Counted from the first letter of the stretch, positions 21,105-33,172 are shown. The stretch is 64,000 nt of DNA from Apoda limacodes (GCA_946406115.1 OX291545.1:16940001-17004000); one strand, 5' to 3'. Notes: generated by a model from the sequence alone, not told the origin. A program made the numbers and translations.

Positions 21105-22640
21105 TTTTTAGGTTTGCGTACCTCAAAAGAAGAAAACGGAACTCTTTCAGGATCACTTCGTCGTCCATCTGTCTGCCACTTTTCAAAATAGCGTAGAAGT
21201 ATCAAGTTGAAATTAAGAACAAATACTTAGATCTATCGTTTCTTAAAGTTGTAAAAATATACAGCTTTTCAAAAAAAACAGTGATTTTTAACGTATATTC
21301 AACACTAAAATAAATTAAATTTTCCATTCTGTTTCCCATTGCTCGTAGAATCCTGAAATTTGACAAGAAGCAAGGTCTAATGTGGAGGAAAACATCATTA
21401 TTTTTTAGTTATATAACATAGAAAAGTCCCTGTCGGTCAAGTTGAAATTATTTACAAATAATTAACTTTATAGTCCCCTAGAGCCTTAGTAAAACATAAA
21501 TCTTCTAAGTTGAAAAATATAGCTATTTGCATATTTCGACATTCGTAAATATATCAGAATCTATATCGTATTTTCCGTTGACCTAAAATCATGAAATTTG
21601 ATGAAAAACTAGGTTCCATGTCGCAAGCAAGGATAAATTCTAATATCTGTTTATATTTAGTTTTATCAAATTAAAAATCTCTCTGTTTGTTTGTTTGTCT
21701 GTCTATGATTGATTTTTTTTCTCAACAATACGTGGAGGTTTAAAGTTGAAATTAATATTAAACACTACGATCTACAATCACTTGAATCTTTTAAAAAATA
21801 TCAAACTTCTAAGTTAACAAAATCAAAAATAGAAACCATTTCATAGTTTGATACTCGCAAAAAAATCAAAACCCGTTAACCTAATAGGAAAAAATCCAAA
21901 AATTGTTAATTCGTATTTAAATTACTAATATAAATATTTATCTTTCTCACCAGTCTGCGTCATCACCATAAATAGGTCTAGATTAAGTACCATTTATTCA
22001 GGTACGCGTGAAGTGACCTGAGGGGCGGGGGTTTGAGCACGGCGAGTACCAATGAGTCTTTTCCTTAATTTCTGAAGTAAATTAATTGTTCACTTCACTC
22101 TTTTCTGTGAAGAAAAACATCGCGAGGTTACCTGCATACTTCAAAAAAAGACGTTTGTGAAGAACACAATCCACACTGGGCCCGCGTAATAGACTATGGC
22201 CTAAATCGCCCTAAGTGAGGGTAGGCCGTGCCGCCGCGGAGTACCTCAACATTGGGACGTATAAGGCTGGTAAGGAAAGGCGTACATGTATCAAAACTAA
22301 ATTAAATTTTAAATTAATGTAGAATTTTTAGGTCTATGGTTCTCTGAAGCTGTAGGTATAATAATCCAGCATTTAAATCAATGCAAATATATACTGCAAT
22401 TTGCAAATTTTGACAGTCGCATAAATCAAAACCTTATAGAGTATTTCTAGCTATAGTTTAACCTAATACCCTTAATGTTACCTATAGTTGACCCAGAATT
22501 ATGAAATTTAGTAAGAAGCAGGTCACACGGCACAATAAAAGGTAAAAATACGAAAATCGGTGATTTGGAGTTATCACATTTTGTTTATTATTACATACTT
22601 ACCGTGACGTATATGTCTATGTATATGAATATTGTATTTG
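21105..22640 (+). repeat. Lepidopteran GGTTCCGTACCTCAAAAGG repeat, interrupted by a SINE
   Basis: Starts GGTTTGCGTACCTCAAAAGA, GAAAACGGAACTCTTTCAGG, then a TCCATCTGTCTGCCAC stretch. The pattern of TCAAGTTGAAATTA, a setup of CCTTAGT or GGTTCTCTGAAGC, and TGAAATTTGA-like phrases recurs about four times with decay. A SINE at about 22000-22280 interrupts it. Non-coding. Confidence 0.6.
22000..22280 (+). mobile_element. tRNA-derived SINE, copy 1
   Basis: Contains GGGGGTTTGAGCACGGC (B-box-like) at about 22028, then GAGTACCAATGAGTCTTTTC, TTCACTTCACTCTTTTCTGTG, ATCGCGAGGTTACCTGCATA and GTAGGCCGTGCCG. The same order occurs at 42049-42360, so this is a family. Its tRNA-like head is diverged. It sits inside the 21105-22640 repeat. 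Confidence 0.65.
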
Positions 22641-23041
22641 TCTTGAGTCTAGGTGCATTCTTTTAAGTATTTATATTTGTGGTCTCGTTTCTATAGTACA
22701 AATTTTGCTTAGTTCCAAACTAGATGGCAGGATGGCGCTGCATGTAATGTCACCGAATATTTATTTATCTATTAATTAAACCTTTTAATTTACATGAAAA
22801 CCTTTGATCATCTCCATACATGAGTGCACGAAACCTTCATCAATCATCAAAAGTCATACTCGCATTTGTCCGGTTTACAATCAAAAATGTATTTTTATTT
22901 TTTATTTATATTTATATCTTAAATATATCATATCAATTTGTTGCTTTCGTTTATTATTGTTTATTACAGCTATACTCGTTTAATATTATATAAATGGAAG
23001 TTTATGTTTTTAGTTACAAAAACCATTTAAATTTTTTTTAA
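22641..23041. other. AT-rich spacer
   Basis: Nothing seen that I can support. Confidence 0.35.
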
Positions 23042-23365
23042 TGTTTGAAAAAATTGAGTATACCTCATAGACTTCGAGCTCGTCCTATAGACAGCGCAAT
23101 AGCCACAAAAAAAATAGACGATGCGATAATTCGACAAGTACTTGCATACTGGCAAGTCGATTTGTCTCTTCCACTCACATCAGCCATATTTACTTCACAG
23201 ATGGCTAGGAAATGCGCTGTCCAGTTCTTTATGTTCACATATGCATATGGTTTACCCGAGCAAAAACTGTATTATGAAGACGTCAAAAAATATCAAATAC
23301 ACGAACAATTAATTGCTATCGATAACATTTTACCAACCACTTACATAATGGTTATTAAACTTTAA
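23042..23365 (+). CDS. Unidentified open frame, possibly an exon or gene relic
   Basis: A frame open for 107 codons from just after a TAA (23039-23041) to TAA 23363-23365, in very AT-rich DNA. It lacks an ATG at its beginning; the first ATG codon is at residue 53. It reads IPHRLRARPIDSAIATKK, DDAIIRQVLAYWQVDLSLPL, ARKCAVQFFMFTYAYGLPEQ and IDNILPTTYIMVIKL. The balanced amino acid mix is protein-like rather than the K/N/I/F skew of random AT-rich frames. No splice acceptor is obvious at its start. I do not recognise it. Confidence 0.3.
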   Translation, partial: CLKKLSIPHRLRARPIDSAIATKKIDDAIIRQVLAYWQVDLSLPLTSAIFTSQMARKCAVQFFMFTYAYGLPEQKLYYEDVKKYQIHEQLIAIDNILPTTYIMVIKL

Positions 23366-24299
23366 TGTTTTGACAAATACTTAAATTTACAAATTTCAGG
23401 TACACAACACACTCCATTCATTATTTTTTTACAGTTCCTTACCAAAAGGGTGCCAACGGGGCATGAAGTTATTTTTAGCTTTTTTTTAGGGAGGTAGCCT
23501 AAAATTTTTTACAAAATATGTTAACACATAGGCTGATAGAGGTGAGGAAAATTTCAAAACTAAATATTAAGGATTTCCGTATTTTTTTTACTCTATCAGT
23601 GGAGTCCGACTTGCACTTGAACTTTATTTATTTATCTTTTCTAATGATTTCTTTTATCTACCAAATATAGAAAAAACCTAAAGTATTATCAAATTCTATT
23701 AAAATTTTTTCAAAATTAAATAATAAATATATTTGTAGCTATGTACTAACTTGCTTCCAAAATAACTGTCACACTCACCCCGAAACAAGATTATCGGGGA
23801 TAATTTTTAAAAAGCGTGTAACAAGTGTGAGACGCAATTGCACCGAGCGACCCGGAGCATATCATTTATAGTCCTTTTGTCGCCGAAATTATATTTACAG
23901 AAGTGAGCAGACAATTTCACGCTCTCTTCCTCCCATCCCTACACCGAAACTCTAATCAGTGAAAGAAAGCATAGTATGGACATGCTTCTAATAAAAAAAC
24001 GCTTTTTGTATAAATTTATTTTCTACGATTTTGCAAAAATCATTCCCTCAAAAAGGATTTTTAAGGGGTCGGATATTAGAGTTTCTAAAAATGACTCGCT
24101 CTGAGTATAGCATAGGTGCCTATTAGTGTTTTATATTATACTTGTAATGTTGCAAATGTGCGGTATATAAATTAAATATTACCTACCTGCATAAAACAGT
24201 TTGTGTTTTTAGGTTGCAACTACTAAAAACTAATTATTACTATATACTATTTATGCGCTGCAACTTATTTATGTTAGACTTTTTACATCCATATCTAGA
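23366..24299. other. AT-rich spacer
   Basis: No gene supported. Short inverted pieces near 23768-23850 (TCACACTCACCCCG against AAGTGTGAGACG) may be a repeat relic. Confidence 0.35.
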
Positions 24300-24720
24300 T
24301 CTAGTAGTAAAATATGATTTACTGAAAATAATCAACGGAGCCCTTTTAGGATTGCTCGTGCGTCGGTATGCCCGTCTGTCACAGCCAATTTGCCCCGAAT
24401 CTACTGGACCAATTAAGTTAGAATTTGGTACTCATATGAGTTCTGTAATCCAAACACGGACGTGTATTATTTTTTATTTCCGAAACTACTAAGCCTAAAT
24501 TTTTAACGAAACACACAAAATTTTATACCTACAGATAACTGGAAAGCCTATGAGAAGTCTATGGTCTTAAAATAACGTAGTAAATCCCTTAATATTGGGC
24601 GTAAGTACAAACTTACAGAATCAATAATTATAATTTATTATAATTTTTAGATAATAAAAAACTTTCAGGACGGAACCCTCGGTGCACGAGTCCATCTAGC
24701 ACTTGACCGGTTTTTTTTTT
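24300..24720 (-). repeat. TCAAGTGCGAG...GGTTCCGT interspersed repeat
   Basis: Carries CGGAGCCCTTTTAGGATTGC, GGTATGCCCGTCTGTCACAG at one end and GACGGAACCCTCGGTGCACG, AGTCCATCTAGCACTTGACC plus a T-run at the other. This is the near-complete form of the repeat whose pieces occur at 21105, 27040, 43990 and 59920. The 92-codon frame here is a by-product. Confidence 0.7.
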
Positions 24721-25332
24721 CACAGGAGCGTTTTGTTATGTACTTGTTTTCGAACTTTCCACAATATTAACCTAAACTAATACTACTACCTTACTACCTT
24801 ACTAATATATCTGCAAGTCTTCGGGGCCACACTATTGCAATTTTTTTTGTCGGGCCAAACGTATGTCCATATTCTTCTTATTCTCTTCCCCTCGACCAAT
24901 AAAAGGGTGAGTACACATGAGCGTGAAAGATTGTCCACATGTTCGACAGGACACCCCATCGTGTGATGAGCCACGGGCCGCGTTTTATCACTCCCTGTCT
25001 TACCAGCTCTTACTTATCTCATGCGAGCCATCAAATTAATATTATTTCCTGTACATTCCTTATATATTTTCCTTATTAGATATTTATCATTGTCCATTAC
25101 TCTAATTTTGCTTTTTTGCTGTATTTACTTTATTATTTTGTAATACTTTGCTATAATTTTCTTGTTATAATAAACCTAGTAACTTATAAAGTCCTAGAAC
25201 ATCAATCTTACAAATACACAAATTTTCATAGAATTAAGAAATATAGTATAAATAAATTATATTTTATTTATTTATGTAGTAAACTTAGAATCTTCGAATA
25301 AAATATATCATTTATGCCATATCTATCACTAC
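24721..25332. other. AT-rich spacer
   Basis: No gene supported. Confidence 0.35.
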
Positions 25333-25750
25333 GGGCGCGTTCGTTCTGGGATTAAGAGTTCCCACGAATGATACTTTTCACACTTTTGATAACGACAGTT
25401 TTGCTACCGACACCTACCGTTCGTTTAGCTTTGAAACGTTACTAACAAAATTTTTGGTTACAAAACCTGCAAAATAAACGCTTGACGTACACACACTACC
25501 ATAAACAATGAATATGTATAGGCAGTTTGACAGATTAACACAAAAACCCCACCTCCAGACATGGGTCTAAAGTTTCATTTTTCGGTGGCATAAGTGACAA
25601 AAATAACAAAAATATCGTAAACGAACGCATGACAGTTTGTCACAGATGATACTAAAATTTTGATACTTTTGATACCAATGCTAAACGAACGGATGACAGG
25701 TGGCAAAAGTAATGAAAATAATGATTCTGCATCCCAGAACGAACGCGCTC
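25333..25750. mobile_element. 418-bp MITE with 20-bp inverted ends
   Basis: GGGCGCGTTCGTTCTGGGAT at 25333-25352 is matched 19/20 in reverse complement at 25731-25750. Inside, an ACGAACG motif recurs (about 25410, 25622, 25685), pairing with GATGACAG. There is no coding capacity. Flanks ATCACTAC and TTAATCAT do not match, so the superfamily is unclear. Confidence 0.8.
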
Positions 25751-25800
25751 TTAATCATCAATGTAAATAAATATTTACATAACAAAGATGCAGTCAAAAT

Positions 25801-25885
25801 ATTAACCTCGAATCAGGTTTTGAACCTGCAACATTCCTTACAGTCCGTATATCTAAGTGCCCTACTAATTAAGCTATCGAAGCAC
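25801..25885 (-). repeat. tRNA-like sequence, inverted partner 1
   Basis: The minus strand reads GATAGCTTAATTAGTAGGGC (A-box-like), GGACTGTAAGGAATG, then GCAGGTTCAAAACCTG (B-box-like). It is homologous to, and inverted relative to, 25931-26008. It is probably a SINE head rather than a working tRNA. Confidence 0.6.
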
Positions 25886-25930
25886 ATTTTTTTTTTATTT
25901 TACACAGTGATTTTCATTAGCCACAGGAGT

Positions 25931-26008
25931 GCCATGACAGCCCAATTGGTAGAGCACTAACACGGACTCTAAGAATTGTTGTAGGTTTAAGTCCTGGCTC
26001 GAGATTAA
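25931..26008 (+). repeat. tRNA-like sequence, inverted partner 2
   Basis: GACAGCCCAATTGGTAGAGC (A-box-like), GGACTCTAAGAATTG, then GTAGGTTTAAGTCCTGGC (B-box-like), ending CTCGAGATTAAT. The D-arm and T-arm spacing is tRNA-like, but the B box departs from GGTTCGA. It is separated from its inverted partner by 45 bp. Confidence 0.6.
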
Positions 26009-27039
26009 TCTTGTTATAACGAGCAACTTTATATTATTCCATTTGAATTCCACTTGCCGTTATTTCTTTTAGTAAAAATACTTTTAAAATAAATTAACTG
26101 GACATAAGTAATAAGTATAAGTCAGCCGATACAAAAACACACTTAGTTTCATATCACAAGCTTTTATGTGAAGTAACTACACATTTCAAAGCCTTAATAT
26201 TCAAATACAATTAATCATAAATCTTCAAGTTGCGTTGATGTTAATTTATGTGAAATACATTCTAGTTTTTCATACCGTTTCCTTATAGGTAGCATAATAA
26301 GAGATGTATTAATAAACACGAGTACCCTCTCTGTTGACATTATATCTTGATTTATGATACTGATACGGCCCCAGTAGCGCCATAAGAGTCGCGTGGCCTT
26401 TTCCTGATATTGACAAGCAAATAAATTGCAAGATCAAAGCTGTGTGCTTAGAAAAATATCGCGAACGAAAGGGGCGGGTTCATCGCTGTCGTGTGTATAG
26501 ACATGATAGTACGGAAACGGAAGTGACAACAGTCAGCGAGAGGAAGCATGGCGCCGGACGTGCCCACTTCCGGTGTGCCCGCTGCCTTCACTTATCCCAG
26601 TAGGGGGCACCAAAATTACTTTCTTGTATCATATTTTATATTTAAAAAAACACATTATTATTATTTATTATAAGAAAATGTAAATTTTCGTACGTTGAAA
26701 ACTAAATGATTTTTTTTAAAAGAGTTACTATCGAGTTTCTTTCCAGATTCTTCTCGTTAGAAATCAACATTGTGAGCCTGAGGGATGTAGAAGCTTTTGA
26801 AACATAGTATTTCATAGCTTTGACGATTCAAAAGGTTTTGTAAAAATAAAAATTTTGACTTTGACTTTGAAATATATGTTACAATAAACATTATCACCAA
26901 ATTTTAAGTTTATTGGTCAATGGGATGTTAAAAAATTCTTCGGAACAAAATTTTGTAAATAAAGCTGGCTTTGGTGGCTTCTCATTTCTTTGTTTACCAA
27001 TATTTTTTAAGACAATAAATACAGCATTTACTCAATGAG
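26009..27039. other. Spacer with a CpG-richer patch
   Basis: No gene supported. 26460-26590 is clearly richer in CG and CpG than its surroundings (GCGAACGAAAGGGGCGGG, GGAAGCATGGCGCCGGACG) and might be regulatory or a gene edge; no frame is recognisable. Confidence 0.35.
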
Positions 27040-27305
27040 CTCTAAACAACGATACCCCACTTAATGGGGCAGGTCAAATTTTCTTTCGCGCCCCCTTTTG
27101 CTGTATGGGACCCCCCCTTAAAAACATTTAAAAATATGTTTCGTATGGCTTTGGGTCAACAAGTTGCTTATACTGTGAAAATTTGAAGACTGTAGCTCCA
27201 ACAGAGTGGCTGTAAAACCTGTGTGACAGACGACGGACAGACAAAGAAAGTGAGTGACAGCAAAAGGACTCCGTTTAGACCCTTCGGGTAGGGAACCCTA
27301 AAATG
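27040..27305 (-). repeat. GGTTCCGT-family interspersed repeat fragment
   Basis: Contains GATACCCCACTTAATGGGGC, TGCTGTATGGGACCCCCCCT, TGTAGCTCCAACAGAGTGGC and ends AGGGAACCCTA. Same family as 24300-24720. Confidence 0.65.
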
Positions 27306-28239
27306 TGTGTAATGTAGAAAAACTTATAATAACAATCAATTATTTATTTCGTACCAAAAATATTTTTATATAATTATTAAACTTAGGTCGACGATAGGTA
27401 GGTTTAAACGTTCGAGTAGGTCTTATTACTGAAATCTGAAAATAAGAGCCAGTGTTACCCTACGTAAGTAAATACATGCAGAAAAAACAAAACTTTATAG
27501 TACAAATTACCTATGTAGCTATTTAATTATTATGTGAAGATGACACAAACATTTCTATTTGTTTGGTTATAAGTACTCTTACTTCTTTTTTTTACATCTT
27601 GAATTATAATAACATATAATTAAAATTACATATATGTTAAACTTACAACTTGAAAGATCTTCTGTTTTTTTTCTAGTATATTTACATTTAAGGTATAAAA
27701 TTTATTTTTAAAATTGGTAATACTGATATTTTGACGTTAAAATATCATCATACATAATCAAATAACGTCACTAACAAGGTTTTAGGTGTGTGTATGTTTT
27801 TGCGAGGGTATATTATGTAAGGGCTTTACTTCTGTGTAGGCAAAGGATAAATAATTAAATATTAGTAATGTAGGTATATTTGTATAAATTAGAATGAATA
27901 ATTTTAGTGTTAATAACTGTCGTGTCGTCCTTTAGTAATACGGTTTTCGGTACCTATCATTATAATTTAAACTAAGTAACTATGCTGTTATAAATTATAT
28001 CTAATGTAAATATTCAATATATATATATTTAAGATTGCTTTTATTTTGTTGTACCTAGATATGAACATATATAAAATTAATATCTTTCTGCTAAGCTAGT
28101 TCTGTGTGACATCACAAAACAAGCTTTCTTAGGACATACTTTACGAAATTATAATTGAGGGCTTAAGAAGTAAGAATTGACGTTTACGCAGTACTGTGTA
28201 AAAATAAAGAGATTTCTCACTGTAAGTACTGCTATCCAA
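27306..28239. other. AT-rich spacer
   Basis: No gene supported. Short AT dinucleotide run near 28017-28031. Confidence 0.35.
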
Positions 28240-28735
28240 GTACCTACAGTTGATGTCTCGGAAATCTAAAAGGATAGTACATTATCACTTTTAAGACCGT
28301 TCTTTGTGCTCTCTGTAATTTTAACAAGAAATTTCTATTGGTACAACCCCATGCTGCGATGCAGTAACTAAGTATAGATTTACACAGAGCCTCAGAAACA
28401 ATAAGAGATATCTTATTTGTTGCAGGTTGGCGTATTTTTTCATTAGGATTGTTATATTACGTACTCTGTAAGTGAGTGTGTCTATCTGCTTATGACAGTT
28501 TAGCTCTTGGTCTATCTGAAATCCTAAGTAGTACCTAGTATCTGCTGCTATTGCAAAATGTGGACAAGTGCAAGTGGAGTTGTTTCCCAGGCAGGTGTGG
28601 GCTGTGATATGAAATACAGTGAAAGGGATAGCAGAACTCTTAGTCGCAAAGATGATGGATTTAGTATATTCAGGATCAAAGGATATCATGTTATTATGAT
28701 AATCGACTAATGATGCCAATAAGCTAAATATATTA
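28240..28735 (-). mobile_element. Jockey-like LINE ORF2 fragment (second family)
   Basis: The minus strand reads SFDPEYTKSIIFATKSS, then CPHFAIAADTRYYLGFQI with DQELNCHKQIDTLTYRVR, then ASQHGVVPIEISC up to 28321. After a one-base slip it continues LQRAQRTVLKVIMYYPFRFP to about 28250. This is the post-catalytic part of a LINE reverse transcriptase (the YLGxxID, 'LQRAQR' landmarks), clearly different from the copy A family. No catalytic motif survives. It is a decayed, truncated fragment. Confidence 0.7.
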
Positions 28736-29519
28736 ATAGTCTTTATTTTTTAAATGTCTTTAACTAAATAAAATCGAATGTATTTATAAATTTATTATTA
28801 TTGTATAGTATTTGTAATGCACTATATGCCTTTAATAGTAGGTATCTCTTTAACATTGTTAGTAAGTTAGTACCCTAATAAGAAAGCTATTCCTAACTTA
28901 ACGTTAGCCCAAAATTACACAGCAATAAAAAAACTAACAATTCGCTCGTAGCCTCAATTTTTAGATACCAATCTTAATAACAAATGAAATAGATTTAATA
29001 ACCAAACCATTACTGAAAACCACACAATCATTCGCAATAGGAAATGTTATATTAAGAAAGCTCATTTCAAACTATTAAAACATTGCGTGCTACAAAATTA
29101 ATTTACTTTTGGACGTGTTTCCTGCAATAAAAAACACTAGATAGTGTCTTTTATAACTTAAAAAAATATTAGATATAAACATAGGTGAATTTTGTTTTGG
29201 AGAGCGCGCTCGAATGATGGCCCACGAAGGAGCATATAATATAAGAAAGCCGTCGCACAATTACCATTTTAAATATCATTAACTTTTAAATATTTCGCTA
29301 TTATACAAAAACTTGTAAATGCTGACGCTTCCTATGTAATAAAATCAGAACATTTCGAAATAAATTTATATGGGATATATTATATAATATATTTAAATAA
29401 ATAAAATATGATGAAATAGCAGATTGTATTTACGAGGTAGCAAATTACGTTGAGAGCGCTGATATTTGTACCTATTATGTACATTCTACTTAATATTTTA
29501 AATTCGAAACAGAGTTTAT
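28736..29519. other. AT-rich spacer
   Basis: No gene or repeat supported. Confidence 0.35.
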
Positions 29520-29745
29520 TGGTTTGTCTTTTTTTCACGTCGCAACGGAGTATTTAATCGAGCTAAACTTAGGCACAGGGATAGTTGAAGAGACGGAGTA
29601 GGAAATAGGCAACTATAACCAAATTCTACGTGGACAAACTAAAGTTTGCTGCAGCATAGTTTATTACTATAATTAGGGGTTTGCAGCAGACATCCCACAG
29701 CCAATAACAGAATTTAGCGCGCAAAGCTGGTTATGAAATAAGTAG
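29520..29745 (+). repeat. Interspersed repeat, partner of 2888-3235
   Basis: AACTATAACCAAATTCTACG, ACAAACTAAAGTTTGCTGCA and GCGCGCAAAGCTGGTTATG align in order with the corresponding bases of 3105-3235. The 5' part (CACGTCGCAACGGAGTATTT) is diverged. Confidence 0.65.
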
Positions 29746-30418
29746 AATAAACTTATTATTAAAAGCATAATGTTGTCTGATTTTTTTTTTTGTCCCCAAA
29801 AACATTTATACTTCTAACATAACAATAATGTCTCAGTTATTAATTCCTATTAAATTTAAGGCTCCAATTTGCTAAGTCAAGAGAAAGCCTTGAGTGCGGA
29901 GCCGTGTTTTATAAACAACTTCCGTAATAAGTTCCGCTAACTGCCAGCGACCTAACCAATTTTCAAACTAGTCAGTTGCTTATAATTTGATAAGATCTAC
30001 CGACCTGATGAATGAGTTGTGAACAATTTTGTAATTTTATTAACTGGCTTAACTAACTTGATATTTACCTTTTACCGTGTTTGTTTTGTAACTTAGTTTA
30101 TAGTAACTTTGTTGTACATTGTAGGTTTATGATATAGCACTTCATAAACTCAATAAGTTAATTACGAGTTAAAAGTCTTCTATTTGTGTAAGTAATATAG
30201 CTAGAATAGCGCTTAATTATAGCTTTAAATACAAATAATGAAATTGCCTATTAGATAATGCAGTAGGCAAAGGTAATAATTTCATGTTATGTTTATGAAC
30301 ACCATTCTGCACAATATTAATCACATACTATATATAATTTTGTTAAATCTATAATATTTGCTGTTTTACTAGTTTAATCTATACTTATAATATTAAAAAG
30401 AGGAAAACTAAATTTTTT
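29746..30418. other. AT-rich spacer
   Basis: No gene or repeat supported. Confidence 0.35.
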
Positions 30419-30545
30419 TGTTTGTATTAGGTAATCTTTGGAACTACCAGTCCAATTTCCAAAATTTTTTTAACGTTAAATAGCGTATTTATCTGGAAGA
30501 AATATAAAATATGTAACATCAAGCTAAGCCCAATAGAAGCGATAA
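30419..30545 (+). repeat. Interspersed repeat scrap
   Basis: GTAATCTTTGGAACTACCAG and the following CCAATTTCCAAAATTTTTTT match the piece at 2157-2205; ATAAAATATGTAACATCA follows as at 2240. Confidence 0.5.
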
Positions 30546-30696
30546 AATATAGAAAAAGGTTTTAGAAAACGGGAGAAAATGTCCCTTTTGAGACCTATCG
30601 TGGCGTGTGCTGCTCGAAAATAATGTAGGTATGGTGGGATGGTTCCTCTTAAAATGTTTGATAAAAAAATTCCGTGATAGCATATATCTAACTCCT

Positions 30697-30879
30697 AACT
30701 ATTTTCGCTCCCTGAGAGCGACGACCCAAGCCTAGGCTTCCCCCTAGGAGCCCTTGAGCGTTGGGCGCTATATATAGGCTGAGGCTCCTTTAGAGTCTCG
30801 CCCCAAAAAGCCCGGTGAAGCAGTAATGGCTGCAACAGCCAACTGCATAGTCAGCTCAGAATAAAAAAAAAACTATTTT
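30697..30879 (+). mobile_element. 5'-truncated LINE 3' end with target-site duplication (copy 1)
   Basis: A 165-bp insert (30706-30870) containing GCCCTTGAGCGTTGGGCGCT, GCTGAGGCTCCTTTAGAGTC and CAACTGCATAGTCAGCTCAG, followed by an A-rich tail. It is flanked by the 9-bp direct repeat AACTATTTT at 30697-30705 and 30871-30879. A tail of A plus a target duplication is the signature of LINE-type insertion. A longer copy lies at 40041-40542. The family is GC-rich and unrelated to copy A. Confidence 0.85.
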
Positions 30880-31079
30880 TATATTGATATTATTAATTAA
30901 AAATTCTACGCGATTTTCAAAGCTATTTTCTCCTATTCGTTATCAATCCTTATTCATATAAGTATTTTACTTATCTTCTATGCTATGTAATGTAGATTAG
31001 AATTTCCCTGTACATAATATTATTCAAACGAATAGTGTGGCCGGTGTGGCGACGGGATTTTTATTACAATCTTTTGTTT

Positions 31080-31500
31080 CACCTGTCTCGATGTTTGTCA
31101 TCAAATCTTGCAAATTAAAGTTGATCCACTTCCCAGTTACCGATTGAGCTGAAATTTTGCATACAATCGCGTGACAATGCAATATTATGATGACATGGTG
31201 CTGATATCATAATGGAGCTATAAGGTGGCCATAGGAACTTCGCAAAGAAACGACACAACTTCATCGAGTTTGGGCTCGTTTGAAACGTCTTGACGAGAAG
31301 TTTTTCTTTGCTAAGAGTCTAATAAGAGCTTTGTTAATAAGAGCTTGTTTTTAATAAAACATTATTTGTTTGTAATATGTAATCTTTATTTAAGTACTGG
31401 TTCGCCCCGGGTAAGGTGTAGAAGTGAAAACCCACTTAGACATACTCTTAGTTTATTTATTTTATAAATATGCGCAGATAAAGTTGCGTGGGTCAGCTAG
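31080..31500 (+). repeat. Interspersed repeat with GTTGATCCACTTCCCAGTTA
   Basis: Contains GTTGATCCACTTCCCAGTTA, GCTGAAATTTTGCATACAAT, GACAATGCAATATTATGATG and AGGTGGCCATAGGAACTTCG, ending GGGTCAGCTAGTA. This is a recurrent lepidopteran repeat; it is non-coding here. Confidence 0.65.
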
Positions 31501-31504
31501 TAAT

Positions 31505-32995
31505 GTAATAAAGCAAGCCCTATATCCTGTGAAAAGCAGTGCGCAATTCACTTGCCCGGCAGCGTTGTCAGGATAATTCCTAGCGGTGCGCTCGCGCGTC
31601 TCGAATACAAAGATAAAATAAAATTAGAGGAAACGTTATAGCTGCCACTATCATTATTGTTTTATTTGCGAAACTGCTCGCTTCGCTTAATGCTGGGGTT
31701 CACCGTTCGCACGGCTCTCAAACGTTTGTAGTGTACTTAACAACGCCTCCTTGAATGACAAGCCATAGTTTTAATGTAATTGCTTAGTCAATTTCAGTCA
31801 CTGCAAATTGTGTATGCCTATAAAGTTGTATCTTCTAACATTTAGGTAATTTTTTACTTTGGTCTTTTAGCATAGATGTTATTAATCAAAGGCCTCATGA
31901 TTCCGTTATAAAATCGACTCAATATTTAGTATCAGCGACCCCGACAACCCCCAGGTGCAGAGTTTCAGCCGGATCGGAGAACGAATTTTTGCGACCATTT
32001 TCAATCCGCCATCTTGATATTACCTATTACCCATACATACATACTGGTTAAGCTAAATGCATAATTAAAATAAAATCCACGTACAATGTTTTTCTTATTT
32101 GTATTAAAAAAACGTGTACCTAACACAAAAAATCATTTCTTTTTTTTACTTCGTAACGACAGAAACGCCATAAAGAGAACGTGTCTAAATCAACAAAGAT
32201 TCCTCATAACCTCATCCCGTAAAACATTCTTGCTTCAGGTGAGGAAGAGGTGGCAGCCTGATGGCAAGGTGGCACTCCTGAGGGTAATGCGTAATGCGTC
32301 GTACGCGACACGCAAACCAACGACTGCCTAACGCATCAGACCTACCAAACATTCAAATTACGGCCCGCCTGCGTCTGCCCGTATTAAATGTTGTTTTATA
32401 GCTAATTCCCAAATTCGGTTATGGGCTATAAACGATCCGGTGGAATAATTTAAATGCGAACTTGCTGGTATAATGTTTTTTACTTCGAAATAAGATATTT
32501 GTATGTGAAGTGCGATTTAGGAATGAATTTTGTAACTTTTATTTCCTGTTTGCATCAGCAACATATTTTTTTTTTCGCAGAACAAAGCAGAATGTATACA
32601 AGGACTATTTTTAAAAAACTTACCTCTGAAGGCTATGGCATACCTTAGCAAAAGCGTGCCATTCTGACCACTGTACAAAGACATATTACACTATAGAGCA
32701 TACAAAGAGAGACAGTATCAAGATAATGTTACTCTAAGTTTTCTAAACAATTTGAATTAAATCCCAAAAATAGAGTGTCAGATTTAATTTTCTTTCTAAT
32801 TTTTTTAATAGCCAAATTATTATAATGTTAGCAAATCCACTTAATTAAGGTTTGAACTATAACATATATTTTTTTCACGTCAAAAAGTGTTCTCAGGACT
32901 GTAACAAAATTAATCAACTTCTTGCAACCTTAACTGGTTTGGGTATGCTATCTCCTTAAGTCTTTTAAAAGTACCTGAATTCATTTCAATTTAGG
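31505..32995. other. AT-rich spacer
   Basis: No gene supported. CpG-richer patch at 31550-31740. The frame at 32086-32331 ends in a GC-richer stretch (AAGAGGTGGCAGCCTGATGG, after CTTGCTTCAG), but nothing recognisable is encoded. Confidence 0.35.
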
Positions 32996-33172
32996 TTTTC
33001 TCTGAGGACTACAGTATGGAGTTCTTCAAGAAAGAAGTTATTGGATTTTTGAAGGGTCGGTAATGCGCGAGTGATGCCCCTGGTGTTGCAAGCGTCTATA
33101 GACTACGGTGACCGCTTACCAACAGGCGAACCGTAAATTTGTTTGCCACCTTAGTAGTATAAATAGAAAAAA
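32996..33172 (+). mobile_element. LINE copy F, 3' tail
   Basis: Starts TTTTCTCTGAGGACTACAGT and runs through the end of ORF2 and the 3' UTR (GACCGCTTACCAACAGGCGA) to GTATAAATAGAAAAAAAA. It is 177 bp and 5'-truncated. The ORF2 stop region is mutated (GGTCGGTAATGC). Confidence 0.88.
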
